Positions 22,362 through 30,879 of a DNA stretch of 36,323 nt are shown piece by piece. Position 1 is the stretch's first letter, and the number at the start of each line of letters is the position of its first letter. This stretch comes from a virus. The translations under genes were made by a program, and so were the position numbers. The notes under the pieces are model-generated. The model saw nothing but the letters and a program-made list of their open reading frames with translations. It was not told where the DNA came from and made no database searches. The stretch is from the IMG/VR virus record IMGVR_UViG_3300043466_001161, positions 1 to 36,323 of that record; one strand, given 5' to 3'.

Positions 22362-24304
22362 TGGCTGAACCTATTGTAAGGACATTTGAAATTGACACAT
22401 CGAAAAGTGAGCAGAACCTAAAAAGCTTAGGTAGTGCTTTTGATAGCGCAGATAACGCTGGCAAATCTCTGAAGGCACAGTTGCGTGAATTACAGGCGCA
22501 ATTGGCTAACACAGATCCGCAGACTCAAAAGTATCGCGAGTTATCGCAGGCAGCAGGTGAACTAAAGGATAAGATTCAAGATGCAGCACAGGCAGTAGGT
22601 ACACAGGCAGGTGGAGCATTTGAAAAGGTTAGTGGTTCGCTTGGTCTTGTGACATCACGTATTGCATCACTTGACTTCGAAGGTGCAGCTGAAGGTGCGA
22701 AGTTACTTGCACAGAATATCACAGAAATTAAGCCGGGTGATATTGCAAAAGGTGTACAAGGAATAGGTAGTGCATTTGCATCCATTGGTAAAGCCTTACT
22801 GACTAATCCTATCTTTTTAATTGGTGCATCGATTGCAGCTGCTGTAGTATATGCTGAAGAATTACTTGCACTTGTTGATGGGGTAACTGATGCAGACCAA
22901 GAACTTTTAGATGTACAGAAGGAACGTGCAGCGGTAGCAAAAGAGAACTTCGATGCTATTTCGGCAACAGAAGAAACGTTAAAGCGTCAAGGCTTAACTG
23001 AAAAACAAATAACTGATTTAAAATTACAAGCATTAAACACTGCCATACTTGAACAGCAAGTAGTGCTTCAAACTAATAAAGAGCAAGCGGCAGCACAAAT
23101 AGCAGCAGCGGAACGTAATGCGAACTATCTAAAAACATTTTTAGATTTTATTACTTTACCTGCACGTGCACTTACAGAGATATTTGAAAATGCTGTAAAT
23201 GGTGCAATCAGTCTGCTCAACACACTGGGTGCGGACATTGGTAAAATAGAATTGTCTGATTCATTTGATACATTAAATTCTTTCATAACAAAGAGCATTT
23301 TTGATCCTGAAGAAGAACGCAAAAATCAGGAGCAAATAATTAAGGATAGTGAAAAAGCATTAACTACACTAATCAACCAGCGCGATGGTATCCTAAATGC
23401 CCAAGATGCAAAAGATAAGGCAAGACAAAAAGAATCGACTAAAACAGTCACTAATGAAGAAAAGGCAAAAACTGATGTTATAATTGATGAACTTAAAAAA
23501 CGCGAACAAGCATATCAAACATACTATGATAAACTTGCAGCTTTACAAGATTCTCAGTTTGAAGCTACGCTAACAGATCAAGAAAAGGAAGGGCTTGCAA
23601 TTACAAAAAAATACGAAGATTTGTTTGCAGCAGCAGATGCAGCAGGAATATCTACTAATGAGTTGCAAAAGCAGTTGGCAGATGAATTATTCGCATTGCA
23701 ACAAAAAGGTGTAGCAGATACTGAAGCAGCTGTTACTGAATCCACCACCAGCACATTAGAACAAATACAGCAAGGTTTAGAATGGGCTGAAAAAGGATTG
23801 AATGCTGTAAGTGCATTAAGTGATGCTGTGTTTGCTAACCGAATGAGTAAGGTAAAGAAGGGAAGTAAAGAAGAAGAAGCATTAGCAAGGAAACAATTTA
23901 AGTTTCAAAAAGCATTGCAGTTAGGCGCGGCTACTATAGATGCAGCCAAAGCAGTTACAGCCTCGCTTGCATCAGCACCGGTTGCCATTGGTCCGATACC
24001 TAACCCTGCTGGTATTGCTTCACTTGCGTTAGCTGTTACTACAGGCGCAGCATCGATTGCTAAAATTGCAGCAACAAAGTTTGAAGGTGGTGGAGGTGGT
24101 TCACAGGATGTAAGTGTGCCTTCCTTTGGTGGAGGAGGTGGTGCTGATACAGGCGCACAGCCAGCAGGGTTCAATCCATTTGCTGCGCAGTTCGTAGCGA
24201 ATCGCCCTGATCAATACTTACCACGTGCATATGTGTTGGCAGGTGATGTATCAAGTCAGCAAGAAGTACGCGAGAACGTAGAAGACTTAGCACGTATAGG
24301 ATAA
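22361..24304 (+). CDS. Tape measure protein
   Basis: A 647-aa protein dominated by alpha-helical, Ala/Gln-rich coiled coil (residues ~10-90 and ~330-480). It has a hydrophobic stretch near 140-170 (LLTNPIFLIGASIAAAVVYA) and a second near 520-580, followed by Gly-rich loops (EGGGGGSQ, GGGGGADTG). This profile is that of a tape measure, which sets tail length; at about 1.5 angstrom per residue it would give a tail near 95-100 nm, a siphovirus. It lies well away from the chaperone gene, which is normally next door. Confidence 0.8.
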   Translation: MAEPIVRTFEIDTSKSEQNLKSLGSAFDSADNAGKSLKAQLRELQAQLANTDPQTQKYRELSQAAGELKDKIQDAAQAVGTQAGGAFEKVSGSLGLVTSRIASLDFEGAAEGAKLLAQNITEIKPGDIAKGVQGIGSAFASIGKALLTNPIFLIGASIAAAVVYAEELLALVDGVTDADQELLDVQKERAAVAKENFDAISATEETLKRQGLTEKQITDLKLQALNTAILEQQVVLQTNKEQAAAQIAAAERNANYLKTFLDFITLPARALTEIFENAVNGAISLLNTLGADIGKIELSDSFDTLNSFITKSIFDPEEERKNQEQIIKDSEKALTTLINQRDGILNAQDAKDKARQKESTKTVTNEEKAKTDVIIDELKKREQAYQTYYDKLAALQDSQFEATLTDQEKEGLAITKKYEDLFAAADAAGISTNELQKQLADELFALQQKGVADTEAAVTESTTSTLEQIQQGLEWAEKGLNAVSALSDAVFANRMSKVKKGSKEEEALARKQFKFQKALQLGAATIDAAKAVTASLASAPVAIGPIPNPAGIASLALAVTTGAASIAKIAATKFEGGGGGSQDVSVPSFGGGGGADTGAQPAGFNPFAAQFVANRPDQYLPRAYVLAGDVSSQQEVRENVEDLARIG

Positions 24305-24322
24305 CTAAATTAAATTTGTAAA

Positions 24323-24913
24323 ATGGATAAGAGAAAAGTAGTTAAGTGTGTAATCGACGAAGAAGGTCGTTTAGGTATTACAGCGATGGGGCTAGTAGAT
24401 ATGCCAGCAATCGAAGAAAATTGGATTGCATTGAGCAAGATGCAGCTTGCCAAAGTCGATGACGAACGTAGAATGCTGTATGGTCCTGCGTTAATCCCGG
24501 ATAAGGAGATACTGCGTTACGATGACAAAGGCGAACCATACTATGTGTACTTTGAAAAGGCAACAGTGCAGGCAATCGCGCATCAATTCTTCAAAAAGAA
24601 TCTGCAACACACCACTAACCTACAACATGAAATACCAGTAACCGGTGTGACAGTTGTAGAATCATGGTTAAAGGAAGGTAAGAATGATAAGAGCATTCAA
24701 CTTGGGTTGCCTGAACTGCCCGATGGCACATGGTTTATCGGAACAAAGGTTGACGAAGACCATGTGTGGAATGATGTAAAAGAAGGAAAGGTAAAAGGCT
24801 ACAGTATTGAAGGATTCTTTAACGAAGTTGGCGTAGCTATGAGTGGTGTAAAGAACTACGAAGCAGAATTGGTTTTTGAATTAGACCAAATACTTGCAGG
24901 TTTGAAAAAATGA
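24323..24913 (+). CDS. Prohead protease (XkdF-like)
   Basis: A 196-aa protein with the XkdF-type serine-protease signature: LVDMPAIEENWI, then ARRMLYGPALIP-type RMLYGPALIPDKEI, VVESWLKEGKNDKSIQLG, GTWFIGTKVDEDHVWNDVKE and GYSIEGFF. It would cleave scaffold and capsid N-termini during prohead maturation. The gene precedes the scaffold and capsid genes as expected. Spaced from them by a 314-base gap that holds a terminator and an antisense repressor gene. Confidence 0.88.
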   Translation: MDKRKVVKCVIDEEGRLGITAMGLVDMPAIEENWIALSKMQLAKVDDERRMLYGPALIPDKEILRYDDKGEPYYVYFEKATVQAIAHQFFKKNLQHTTNLQHEIPVTGVTVVESWLKEGKNDKSIQLGLPELPDGTWFIGTKVDEDHVWNDVKEGKVKGYSIEGFFNEVGVAMSGVKNYEAELVFELDQILAGLKK

Positions 24914-24923
24914 TATATCTTTG
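24894..24923 (+). promoter_or_regulatory. Rightward promoter, start of a possible small RNA
   Basis: TTG at 24894-24896, exactly 19 bases, then TATCTTTG at 24916-24923, an excellent match to the Bacteroidota consensus. It overlaps the end of the protease gene. Only about 55-80 bases later comes a strong terminator, so a transcript from here would be short and noncoding. Confidence 0.55.
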
Positions 24924-24929
24924 CTGAAC

Positions 24930-25004
24930 GTTGGTTAATAAACGTCATAAGAGATTTAGGTTTTAGATTAAAAAGTAGGGGCAAACGAGCCCCTATTTTT
25001 TTTT
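24930..25004 (+). ncRNA. Candidate ~75-80 nt small RNA
   Basis: Bounded by the promoter at 24894-24923 and the terminator hairpin at 24976-25004. The segment has no open frame of useful length, a possible 5-bp hairpin ACGTT…AACGT near its 5' end, and a final GC stem with nine T. The start is assumed about 7 bases past the -7 element. Alternatively the promoter is fortuitous, or the RNA reads through the terminator into the scaffold and capsid genes. Confidence 0.4.
24976..25004. terminator. Bidirectional intrinsic terminator
   Basis: TAGGGGC (24976-24982), loop AAACGA, GCCCCTA (24989-24995), then nine T on the plus strand; read the other way, the stem is followed by five T. It can end rightward transcription after the protease gene and leftward transcription from the antisense repressor gene, whose stop codon (25003-25005) overlaps it. 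Confidence 0.85.
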
Positions 25005-25137
25005 ACAGCATGCATGCACGCGAATATTCCGCTACTGTCATTTTGCTTGCTTTCGCATTTTTCATCACAGCCTTGTACTGCTTTTCAGTTAGACGTACTG
25101 AAATCTTCTTTGTCATAAACTCAGGGTTTGCTTTCAT
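25003..25137 (-). CDS. Antisense ribbon-helix-helix repressor, 44 aa
   Basis: Encodes MKANPEFMTKKISVRLTEKQ followed by YKAVMKNAKASKMTVAEYSR and ACML. The strand ISVRL followed by two helices (TEKQYKAVMKNAK and TVAEYSRAC) is the ribbon-helix-helix pattern of MetJ/Arc/CopG-type repressors, and the length fits one domain. It is the only clear minus-strand gene in the plus-strand structural block. Its upstream region has a promoter (25161-25191) whose spacer holds two palindromic boxes, so it probably represses itself and perhaps the scaffold/capsid genes. Confidence 0.68.
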   Translation of the reverse strand: MKANPEFMTKKISVRLTEKQYKAVMKNAKASKMTVAEYSRACML

Positions 25138-25160
25138 AATATGGGTATTTATTTATACTG

Positions 25161-25191
25161 CTAAGATAAGACATGTGGCTACATGTAACAA
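25161..25191 (-). promoter_or_regulatory. Promoter and operator of the RHH gene
   Basis: On the minus strand: TTG (25191-25189), 20 bases, then TATCTTAG (25168-25161), one base off the TAnnTTTG consensus. Two ACATGT palindromes (25171-25176, 25181-25186) fall in the spacer with centres 10 bp apart, one helical turn, as for dimer pairs of RHH repressors. A third ACATGT (25226-25231) spans the start codon of the scaffold-like gene. Confidence 0.5.
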
Positions 25192-25227
25192 AACGCTGTT
25201 TTTGCTACTATACCCAAATATCCAAAC

Positions 25228-25815
25228 ATGTCGAATATTAAAGAACAAATCAAATCCGTATTCAATAAGTATGGCATTGATCCTTCAACAGTGGGTATCA
25301 AGTTCGAAGAAGAAGCTGCTGCAACAGAAGTAAAGTTTGCGGTAGAAGGTACTTTGAATGATGGTACTAAAATCTATTCTACCGCTGATGAGTGGACAGT
25401 AGGTGTGGACATCTTTACTCAAGATGCTGAAGGAAACCCAGTGCCAGTACCTGCAGGTGAATACCTATTAGAAGATGGTGTTACCAAAGTAGTCGTTGGC
25501 GAAGATGGTCTAATTGCCGAAATCGAACGCGAAGAACAATCTACCGAAATGAGCAGCGAAGACTTAGTTGCTGTTATCGGTAACTTGTCGGAGCGCATTG
25601 CTGCACTTGAAGTTGAAAAGACTGAACTAGCTGCAGCAGTAGAAACTGCTAAGAAGGATGCAGAAGCATTGAAGACTGAACTTGCTTCAGTTAAGAAAGC
25701 ACCTGCTGTACCTTCTGTTAAATCACAAGAATTTAAAAAGAATGCTGCTCCCGTTGTTGCATCGAATGGTTCATCATTCAGCGACTTCATGGAAAGCATC
25801 CGTTCAAAAAAGTAA
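25228..25815 (+). CDS. Scaffold-like head protein
   Basis: A 195-aa acidic protein. Residues ~1-95 form a mixed domain with a beta-hairpin-like WTVGVDIFTQ and PVPAGEYLLEDGVTKVVV. Residues ~105-155 are a coiled coil (LSERIAALEVEKTELAAAVE, then TAKKDAEALKTELASVKK). A Lys-rich, Ser-rich tail follows (SSFSDFMESIRSKK). Coiled coil, Lys-rich tail and position between protease and capsid all fit a scaffold that is cleaved and leaves the prohead. The ATG at 25228-25230 lies within an ACATGT operator-like box. Confidence 0.75.
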   Translation: MSNIKEQIKSVFNKYGIDPSTVGIKFEEEAAATEVKFAVEGTLNDGTKIYSTADEWTVGVDIFTQDAEGNPVPVPAGEYLLEDGVTKVVVGEDGLIAEIEREEQSTEMSSEDLVAVIGNLSERIAALEVEKTELAAAVETAKKDAEALKTELASVKKAPAVPSVKSQEFKKNAAPVVASNGSSFSDFMESIRSKK

Positions 25816-25844
25816 TTAATTAAAGAATAAAAAAGTAAAGTAAT

Positions 25845-26741
25845 ATGCCAAATCCAGTTCTATTAAACAACACCTACTCAGGACAGCTGGCAGGTGAAAT
25901 TGTAGCAAAGGCTCTGCTATCTAACGTATCAACTCAATACGTTACAATGAAGCCAAACGTACCATACAAATCAGTAGTACGTAAAATTGATGACACTGTA
26001 ACTTTCGCTGCAGGCACATGTGATTTCACTCCAACAGGAACAATCAACTTGAGCGAGCGCGTTTTGACTTTGGAAGAATTCCAAGTTCAGCGCGAAATCT
26101 GTAAGAGAGAATTATTCACCGATTGGTCAACAGCTGACGTAATGAGCGGTCGCGTAAGCACTCAAATCCAAGACGCTATCATTGAGCGTTTGGTAAATGG
26201 TATTGCTGCTGCTAACGAATCTGTAATGTGGAATGGTGTTAATGCCACCGCTGGTCAGTACGATGGTTTCTTGACTTTGATTAAGGCAGGTGGTTCAGGT
26301 GCTGTATCTGCAGGTTCAGGCGCACTTGATGCAACAAACATCATCGCTACTATTTGGGACATCATCAACACAGCAAATTCGGCTGTTAAGGGTGCTGCTG
26401 AAAAGCCAGCTTTGTACATGGGACAGGCTGCTTGGGAAGCTTATATGCAAGCACAGATTGCTGCTGGCAACGGTTGGTACTTGACAGGTGGTCCTGAAGT
26501 TTCTAAGCGTTTCGTAGGTATGTACGAAATCTACGTATGTCCGGGTATGGCTGCTAACAACATCGTGTTTGCACAGAAGTCAAACTTGATGCTTGGTACT
26601 TGGCAGGAGAACCAAATGAACGAAATCTTCATTTTGGACATGCAGAATCTTGATGGTTCACAGAACGTTCGCTATGGTGCACGTTTCTACTTGGGTGCAC
26701 AGATTGCAGTTGGTGAGGACATCACCTACTGGGGTGCATAA
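25845..26741 (+). CDS. Major capsid protein
   Basis: A 298-aa protein following protease and scaffold, the usual head gene order. It opens MPNPVLLNNTYSGQLAGEIV and has a strand-rich core with KIDDTVTFAAGTCDFTPTG, a helix-rich section (LVNGIAAANESVMWNGVN) and a C-terminal strand set (NVRYGARFYLGAQIAVGED). This is consistent with an HK97-type fold, but I cannot confirm the fold by eye. GCT/GCA/GGT-rich codon use suggests high expression. A terminator follows at 26756-26778, as for many capsid genes. Confidence 0.85.
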   Translation: MPNPVLLNNTYSGQLAGEIVAKALLSNVSTQYVTMKPNVPYKSVVRKIDDTVTFAAGTCDFTPTGTINLSERVLTLEEFQVQREICKRELFTDWSTADVMSGRVSTQIQDAIIERLVNGIAAANESVMWNGVNATAGQYDGFLTLIKAGGSGAVSAGSGALDATNIIATIWDIINTANSAVKGAAEKPALYMGQAAWEAYMQAQIAAGNGWYLTGGPEVSKRFVGMYEIYVCPGMAANNIVFAQKSNLMLGTWQENQMNEIFILDMQNLDGSQNVRYGARFYLGAQIAVGEDITYWGA

Positions 26742-26755
26742 TCAATAAATTAAGG

Positions 26756-26778
26756 AGGGGGTGTAACAGCCCCCTTTT
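26756..26778 (+). terminator. Terminator after the capsid gene
   Basis: AGGGGG (26756-26761) pairs with CCCCCT (26770-26775) around TGTAACAG, followed by T residues. It would shape the ratio of capsid to downstream messages; partial read-through must occur if the next genes share a promoter. Confidence 0.7.
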
Positions 26779-26800
26779 AACCAAATAAAAAAATAATAAT

Positions 26801-27355
26801 ATGGCTTGTGAATTGACAACCGGCTTCACATTAGGATGCCTTGAAGGTATCGGTGGGGTTAAAGAGGTTTTAATTGCTAACTACGATGACTTCGAAACAG
26901 GAATCGTTTATGGCGGTCCTGATGGTGAAGTTGATGGATTGCCCGGTACTTCAGGTTCAGTTAAAATTTACCGATATGTTCCTTTCCGCAATTCTGGTTC
27001 ATACATAGAAACGGTGCAAAAGAATTTGGAAACAGGTACACTGTTTTTCTCACAGGAAGTTGGATGGACTTTTGGTAAATTGACTCAGGAAATGCGCAAC
27101 GAATTTTTAAATGTTGCAAAAGCTAAAATGATTGTGTTTGTTCGTACTAATGACGATCAAATACTTTTGGTGGGTGCAGGCGAAGGAGCACAGCTTACTG
27201 CAGGTACTGTTCAATCAGGACAGCAGAAGGCAGATTTGATGGGTTATCAAGTTACATTGATTGCTGAAGAACTCGCTCCAGCTGTTCACCTTGAAGCGTA
27301 TACGACAGTTCCTTTCGACAACTTCCCTGGAGTTGAAGTGCTGCCTGCTTACTAA
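26801..27355 (+). CDS. Major tail tube or head decoration protein
   Basis: A 184-aa protein opening MACELTTGFTLGCLEGIGGV, with VKEVLIANYDDFETGIVYGG, KIYRYVPFRNSGSYIETVQK and GTLFFSQEVGWTFGKL. I recognise the 'C…GFTLGC…GGV.EV.I.N..DFETG' opening from structural proteins of Bacteroidota phages, generally abundant virion proteins. The flat beta-rich profile with no long helix fits a tail tube or decoration protein. Both flanks carry terminators (26756 and 27396), as expected for a separately tuned abundant product. Confidence 0.75.
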   Translation: MACELTTGFTLGCLEGIGGVKEVLIANYDDFETGIVYGGPDGEVDGLPGTSGSVKIYRYVPFRNSGSYIETVQKNLETGTLFFSQEVGWTFGKLTQEMRNEFLNVAKAKMIVFVRTNDDQILLVGAGEGAQLTAGTVQSGQQKADLMGYQVTLIAEELAPAVHLEAYTTVPFDNFPGVEVLPAY

Positions 27356-27395
27356 GAATTTGTTTTCCGTTTTGTGTGTTCTTGTTGTATTGAAA

Positions 27396-27427
27396 AAAAG
27401 GGCAGGTTATTCATGACTTGCCCTTTT
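27396..27427 (+). terminator. Terminator after the tail/decoration gene
   Basis: AAAAGGGCA (27396-27404) pairs with TGCCCTTTT (27419-27427) around a 14-base loop, with AT-rich sequence following. A 9-bp stem of this type works in both directions. Confidence 0.75.
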
Positions 27428-27441
27428 AATTTAAAAAGACT

Positions 27442-27831
27442 ATGATATATTTACAAACCGATACACCTGCACAAACCATCTACTTACAGCTAGATGAAAC
27501 AAGGCAGTATTTTGCCACACCATTTACGCACTACCTGTTGATTTTGACACACGAAGAAAATAGCACAACCGGAGATAAGCTTGCACAGGTAGCGCAGATA
27601 GTGAATGAAAATGTGCGAATAACTCAATTGACTGTAACAACCAGTTCACTAACGTTGGCAGGTCGCTATCGTTATGACGTATACGGTCAAAATTCCGCTG
27701 TAAATATTGATCCAACAAACGCAAGTGTAGTAGGTTTGCTCAAGCGTGGTTATGTCGTATTAACGGCAAACACCCAGTTCTTCGATGTGCCTTCTATCAC
27801 AATACCAAATGATATAATCTATGAGCCATAA
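27442..27831 (+). CDS. Hypothetical 129-aa structural protein
   Basis: Begins MIYLQTDTPAQTIYLQLDET and is almost all beta (FTHYLLILTHEENS, then AGRYRYDVYGQNS). Position directly before the portal gene, with an 11-base overlap, and the strand-rich profile make it a likely minor virion protein, such as a head decoration or neck component. No family is assigned. Confidence 0.68.
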   Translation: MIYLQTDTPAQTIYLQLDETRQYFATPFTHYLLILTHEENSTTGDKLAQVAQIVNENVRITQLTVTTSSLTLAGRYRYDVYGQNSAVNIDPTNASVVGLLKRGYVVLTANTQFFDVPSITIPNDIIYEP

Positions 27832-29800
27832 CGAATCAAATATAGTTTCTTTAAAGCTTAGCGAGTATGTTGCTAAGAGCGATGCAGAAAAGGTAGACAG
27901 AAAGGGATGGGTTAATTACGGAGATCAAAACGATTTTCCACAATACCTGCGCGATTTGTCGCATGAATCACCTGTGCATGGTTCATTGGTGGTTGCTATC
28001 GGTGACATGATAGCAGGCAAGGGTATTCAATCGGAGCAATACCAAGCCGAATTAGACGCATTAAACATAGATTCCTTAACCTATGCATGTGCGCACGACT
28101 TAAAGTTGTTTGGTGGGTTTTATATCGAAGTAATTTGGAGCAATGACAGAACGGTTATATCCAAGCTAAACGCTATACCATTTGAAGAATGCCGCATCGC
28201 AGTCAATCAAGAGGACGATACTGAAATAGGAATATATCACAGCTACGATTGGACTAACACACGGAAGAAAAGAAACACTCCTGAATTCATACCGAAGTAC
28301 AATTATTTGACACGTGAGCAAGAGCCACGACAAATCTATTGGTGCTTCACGTACACAGGTAGCGATTCATATCCACGCCCCGATTATTGGAGCGCGATTA
28401 ACTACATCGAGTTAGATAAGCAGATATCTATATTTCACATCAACCAAATCTCAAACGGTTTATTTCCTTCTACAATCATCAACTTCTACAACGGGCAGGC
28501 AACACCTGAGCAGAAGCAGCAAATGATGATGGACTGGGAGAATAAGATGTCGGGTGCTCGTAACGCTGGTAAGGTGGTTATGTTTTTTAACGAGCGTGAT
28601 CAACCTAAGACCGAAATCACTCCGTTTCCTGTAAACGATGCAGACAAGCAGTATGCATTGATGAATGATACAGCGCAGCAAAAGATTATCACTGCGCATC
28701 GTGTGACTACGCCACTTCTATTTGGTATACGTGAAAATACAGGATTCGGTAGCAATAAAGATGAAATGGCTGTTGGATTGGAGATATTCAACAAACAAGT
28801 AATTGATCCATATCAGGCAAAGATTAACTACAGCTTAGAAGAATTACTTTCTAATCAAATGCCCGGTGTAACCTTTGAGATTATACCAAACACACCATTG
28901 GCAGTTGAACAGGCTGAAGTTGTAGTCGATGCAACAGGCGGAGTAACCACCGATGTGGCTGCTACTGCTTTGAATGGTGCGCAGATTACTTCACTTGTTG
29001 ACATTGTGATGCAAAGTGCAGCAGGTGCTGTGCCTGTTACCAGCGCAAAGGCAATCGTGCAAGCTGCATTCCCAACGTTGCCACCTGTTACTATCGATGC
29101 AATCTTTGCCGATGTTTTACCCGGTTCATTGCAACCTACTGAAGTGATTCAATCAAGTGTTGAATTAAAAAAAAAAGTAGATGCTGCTGACTTTGATGAT
29201 AACAAAGTAGCAGATGCATTAATTGCATTAGGTGAAGACCAAGATGAAGATTGGGTGTTGATTGATGAGTACGATGTTGACTACGAAACAGACGATGCAG
29301 ATAACGAAAGTATAGAAGCGCATAACTTTGCCAAGACAAGCACAGGCACTGCACGACCTAATGCGAAGTCTGCGCAAGATGAAACCATTGACGATGTAAA
29401 GTTCTATACACGTTACAAATACAGCGGAGCAATTCAAGATAATTCGCGTGAGTTTTGCCGTAAAATGATTGCAGCCGATAAGCTATATCGCAAAGAAGAT
29501 ATCATGCAAATGGGTAAGCAAATAGTCAATGAAGGATGGGGACCACGAGGGGCTAATATCTATAGCATTTGGTTGTGGAAGGGCGGAGGGGCATGTGGCC
29601 ACGTGTGGCGCAAGATGACCTTTGCAAGTGCAAAAGGTTTTGGTTTGGACTTGACTAATCCGGACATTAAAGAAGCAATGGATGCACGAGTAAAGAAAGC
29701 TGGGTATACAGTGCGCAATAATCCGAAAGTAGCACAAGAGCCACGCGATATGCCTAATCAAGGTTTCCTTCCTGACAATCCACGTTTCGCAAATAAATAA
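27821..29800 (+). CDS. Portal protein with C-terminal head-morphogenesis-like extension
   Basis: Residues ~1-370 look like a portal: QNDFPQYLRDLSHESPVHGS, LFGGFYIEVIWSNDRTVI, NGLFPSTIINFYNG, HRVTTPLLFGIRE and GLEIFNKQVIDPYQAKIN, the last near the crown. It is the vertex through which DNA enters. From ~430 on an Asp/Glu-rich linker leads to a separate domain (KFYTRYKYSGAIQDNSREFC, GWGPRGANIYSIWLWKG, CGHVWRKMTF), resembling the tail end of minor head proteins. Total 659 aa, a long fused portal. Confidence 0.8.
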   Translation: MSHNESNIVSLKLSEYVAKSDAEKVDRKGWVNYGDQNDFPQYLRDLSHESPVHGSLVVAIGDMIAGKGIQSEQYQAELDALNIDSLTYACAHDLKLFGGFYIEVIWSNDRTVISKLNAIPFEECRIAVNQEDDTEIGIYHSYDWTNTRKKRNTPEFIPKYNYLTREQEPRQIYWCFTYTGSDSYPRPDYWSAINYIELDKQISIFHINQISNGLFPSTIINFYNGQATPEQKQQMMMDWENKMSGARNAGKVVMFFNERDQPKTEITPFPVNDADKQYALMNDTAQQKIITAHRVTTPLLFGIRENTGFGSNKDEMAVGLEIFNKQVIDPYQAKINYSLEELLSNQMPGVTFEIIPNTPLAVEQAEVVVDATGGVTTDVAATALNGAQITSLVDIVMQSAAGAVPVTSAKAIVQAAFPTLPPVTIDAIFADVLPGSLQPTEVIQSSVELKKKVDAADFDDNKVADALIALGEDQDEDWVLIDEYDVDYETDDADNESIEAHNFAKTSTGTARPNAKSAQDETIDDVKFYTRYKYSGAIQDNSREFCRKMIAADKLYRKEDIMQMGKQIVNEGWGPRGANIYSIWLWKGGGACGHVWRKMTFASAKGFGLDLTNPDIKEAMDARVKKAGYTVRNNPKVAQEPRDMPNQGFLPDNPRFANK

Positions 29801-29808
29801 TTACAACT

Positions 29809-30378
29809 ATGGCTGAAGTATTACTAATATCCGAAAACTACGTGAAGAAGTACACTACCATTAACGGTAGTTTAGATCCAAATCTTCTTTACCCATCAAT
29901 CTATTTAGCACAGGACAAATGGCTGCTTCCCTTTTTGGGAACTGACCTTCTGAATAAGATTAAAAACGATGTTGCCGCAGGTACAATAAGCGGTAATTAC
30001 GAAACATTGCTAGAAGATTACATCCAAAAGATGCTACTTTGGTGGGTTATGGTGGATGTTACACCTAACCTGTGCTATCGAATGGACAATGGCACGCTAG
30101 TTCAACGTCAAAGTGAAGACACTGTGCCCGTTTCGGACTTAGTCATGAAGGATATGATTGACCGGGCACGCCAAAACGCGGAGCATTACACCACTTTGTT
30201 AGTCGATTACTTGTGTGCGAACAGCAGTTTGTTCCCTGAATACAGCACAGCGCAATGGCCTGACCGTTCACCACGAACTGACGTGACCAACACGCTGAAC
30301 TATCAGTTTTCATCGGGCAATACTGCTACCAGCTTTCGCCCTACTTACTCACGTAACATCCTTAATCGTATACCATGA
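29809..30378 (+). CDS. Head-tail connector-like protein
   Basis: A 189-aa protein starting MAEVLLISENYVKKYTTING, with KWLLPFLGTDLLNKIKNDVA and YIQKMLLWWVMVDVTPNLCY. These segments match a Bacteroidota phage head-completion family I recall as following the portal gene. It probably plugs the portal and meets the tail. The stop overlaps the next small gene as ATGA. Confidence 0.72.
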   Translation: MAEVLLISENYVKKYTTINGSLDPNLLYPSIYLAQDKWLLPFLGTDLLNKIKNDVAAGTISGNYETLLEDYIQKMLLWWVMVDVTPNLCYRMDNGTLVQRQSEDTVPVSDLVMKDMIDRARQNAEHYTTLLVDYLCANSSLFPEYSTAQWPDRSPRTDVTNTLNYQFSSGNTATSFRPTYSRNILNRIP

Positions 30379-30494
30379 GTGATAAAAAAACACTGAAGCA
30401 AGAATATACTGAACGTTTGCGCAAGTATGAGCGTGAGCTGTCACTTAAATTAAGAAGCAATGTCAACAAAGAAGCAGACAAAACCAAAAAGTGA
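30375..30494 (+). CDS. 39-aa charged peptide
   Basis: Begins MSDKKTLKQEYTERLRKYER and is Lys/Glu/Arg-rich throughout. It starts in an ATGA overlap with the connector gene and ends 35 bases inside the holin-like gene, so coding is plausible but rests only on this junction. No function can be suggested. Confidence 0.5.
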   Translation: MSDKKTLKQEYTERLRKYERELSLKLRSNVNKEADKTKK

Positions 30495-30879
30495 ACAGTC
30501 AAGTATTACTTACAAGTTGATTCGATACAATCTTCAATTGTTCGATGGCTTGTGGTCAATACCGATTGCGTTTGCCCTATTCATTATTGCAGGCACATTG
30601 AGTGCTGAATACTTTGGCGATGCGCTTATATCTACCGAATACGTGCAATACATCGTGCTGGCTTCACTCATCATGGTGTTTGCTAACTTCATTACGTTTT
30701 TAGGAATCCGTTTCAATTTTAAGGCACTACAACGCGAAGTTTATAGCAAAGAAATTAAGTATGAACTAAACACCTATTTAACCACATGGCAAAAGGTTGT
30801 CTTATACCTGCTGTTATATGCATTCTACTTTGCTGCATTCCTGTTTATCTTACGCATGCTGATGACGGCTACTGCGTAA
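30460..30879 (+). CDS. Holin-like membrane protein (three spans)
   Basis: 139 aa with a basic cytoplasmic N-terminus (MSTKKQTKPKSEQSS), three hydrophobic segments (about 34-50, 62-84 and 111-135) and a short tail. The topology and place right before a peptidoglycan-cleaving enzyme suggest it forms the membrane hole that ends the infection cycle. I do not recognise a named holin family. It overlaps the endolysin gene by 94 bases in another frame. Confidence 0.65.
   Translation: MSTKKQTKPKSEQSSITYKLIRYNLQLFDGLWSIPIAFALFIIAGTLSAEYFGDALISTEYVQYIVLASLIMVFANFITFLGIRFNFKALQREVYSKEIKYELNTYLTTWQKVVLYLLLYAFYFAAFLFILRMLMTATA

Noticed and set aside
25010-25333. Plus-strand 107-codon frame across the RHH gene and start of the scaffold gene
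   Set aside because: It is antisense to the better supported RHH gene and runs out of frame into the scaffold gene; its peptide has no recognisable features.
29167-29176. A10 run within the portal gene as a possible frameshift site
   Set aside because: The zero frame continues with sensible protein for over 200 residues after the run, so no recoding is needed.
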